64,000 bases of DNA from positions 467,923,650-467,987,649 of the forward strand of contig CM042684.1 of NCBI GenBank assembly GCA_023614405.1, given 5' to 3'. A model generated the notes under the pieces. The model was not told where the DNA came from. It worked only from the letters and a program-made list of their open reading frames with translations, and ran no database searches. This DNA is from Avena insularis. Taxonomy: Eukaryota; Streptophyta; Magnoliopsida; Poales; Poaceae. Shown piece after piece: positions 63,284 to 64,000 of the stretch. The translations under genes were made by a program, and so were the position numbers. Every line of letters starts with the position of its first letter. Within the stretch, counting starts at the first letter, position 1.

Positions 63284-64000
63284 TATGGGTACCAAGGATG
63301 ATGGAAATGAGGCTGTGGATAAGGTCACAATGGATGATCTCAAGTTGTTGGAAACAACCTTGTTGAAATCCTTTGAGGCCAAGATGGAGGGGATGAATCA
63401 AATGATTGCTCGCCTTACATCATCCATAGCCCCATCTCCATCCTCCTCTGAGGCGCCCACACCATCATCTAAGGAAAAGGGTAACACCGGATCCAAGGAT
63501 GATGATGTGGAGGGTGAAAAACTAAATGGTTCCACCTCCAAGAAGAGAAGTGGTAAGGAGGAATATAGTGAGGTTCGCCATGTATATTCCCCCGACCCAC
63601 CTATCCCTCATCCTCATATAAACAATAGGGGTGATCCACCCAAGCTCACTGCATCCTCTTTTAACCAATGGCAATTCCTAATGAAATATCATGTTTGCAG
63701 CTCCTCTATTGAATTGTGGAGGATTATTGAAGAAGGTCTTCATATTGGAGATCAAACCAATCTAACAAGAAGGGAAGTTGTGGATATCCAGTTGAATGCC
63801 ACCGCTCTCCACATGATACAGCTGGGTGTGGGTCCCAAGGACATGCCACACATTGAACATCTCAACACTGCTAAAGAGGCATGGGATGCTCTTACGGACC
63901 TTTTCGTTGGAAATGAAAGCATGAGAAGAAACAGGTATGATGCCCTTAGTAATGAAGCTGAGGGATTCTACATGTTGGATGGTGAAAACCATGAAGACAT
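63284..64000 (+). CDS. SIRE-type copia gag (N-terminal 239 codons; open at window end)
   Basis: The ATG at 63284 ('MGTKDDGNEAVDKVTMDD') opens a frame that runs to the last base without a stop. The first 60 residues are acidic with a short coiled coil ('LLKSFEAKMEGMNQMIARL'). Then comes a Ser/Pro-rich linker. From about residue 105 the UBN2/DUF4219-type gag core begins ('PPKLTASSFNQWQFLMKYHV', 'ELWRIIEEGLH', 'ATALHMIQLGVG', 'EAWDALTDLFVGNESMRRNR'). It is the structural protein of the particle. The open frame suggests a fairly young copy. Pol must lie to the right of the window. Confidence 0.88.

Larger units (their letters stand above)
61989..64000 (+). mobile_element. SIRE/Maximus-type Ty1-copia retrotransposon, 5' part (continues beyond the window)
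   Basis: It comprises a 5' LTR (61989-63232), a primer-binding site (63234-63246) and the start of gag. The remainder lies outside the window. Confidence 0.85.

Overview
The window is nuclear DNA from a grass, most likely a pooid such as a wheat, barley, oat or Brachypodium relative. The reasons are host genes with GC-rich 5' halves, Angela/BARE-like and SIRE/Maximus-like copia sequence, Tat- and Athila-type gypsy elements, a Stowaway remnant and dense nesting of LTR retrotransposons. No bacterial, organellar, CRISPR, rRNA or tRNA signal was seen.

Layout. Positions 1-985 hold the end of an Athila-like LTR and some internal sequence of that element. Positions 991-28063 are one Ty3/gypsy element of the Tat (Retand/Grande-like) lineage, called Tat-A here. 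It is flanked by a perfect 5-bp duplication (GTGCA) and lies on the + strand. A second Tat-type element, Tat-B (6246-20381, minus strand, 5-bp duplication ATGAG), sits inside the Tat-A RNase H gene. Each element carries gag, protease, RT, two RNase H regions and integrase. Each also carries a multi-exon gene on the opposite strand between integrase and its 3' LTR. Tat-A is older (its LTRs differ by about 7%, my hand count) and full of stop codons; Tat-B (about 4%) is better preserved.

Positions 28069-32500 are mostly non-coding, with a decayed RNase H-domain (LINE/RVT_3-type) fragment. The best host gene is an intronless L-type lectin receptor kinase (32733-34772, +). An imperfect tandem duplication of about 0.85 kb (35225-36997) follows it, and one copy carries a tiny Stowaway remnant.

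Positions 39999-45459 are a damaged copia element on the minus strand. Its gag is tandemly amplified, its protease and integrase are missing, and a PIF/Harbinger-like MITE lies 2 bp inside one LTR end. The second clear host gene is a three-exon EPFL (epidermal patterning factor-like) secreted peptide gene (46909-48299, +).

From 49 kb onward the DNA is again transposon-dominated. It holds a GC-rich MITE, a DUF4283-like ORF, an Angela/BARE-like LTR relic, a solo Athila-like LTR with target duplication GTGCC, and an Athila derivative without RT or integrase. After these come a truncated CACTA terminus, a fragment of another Athila-like LTR, and the 5' LTR plus gag start of a SIRE/Maximus-type copia element that runs off the right edge.

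The two host genes are unrelated to each other and each appears to be a separate transcription unit. Everything else is explained by successive retrotransposon insertion, recombination and decay.
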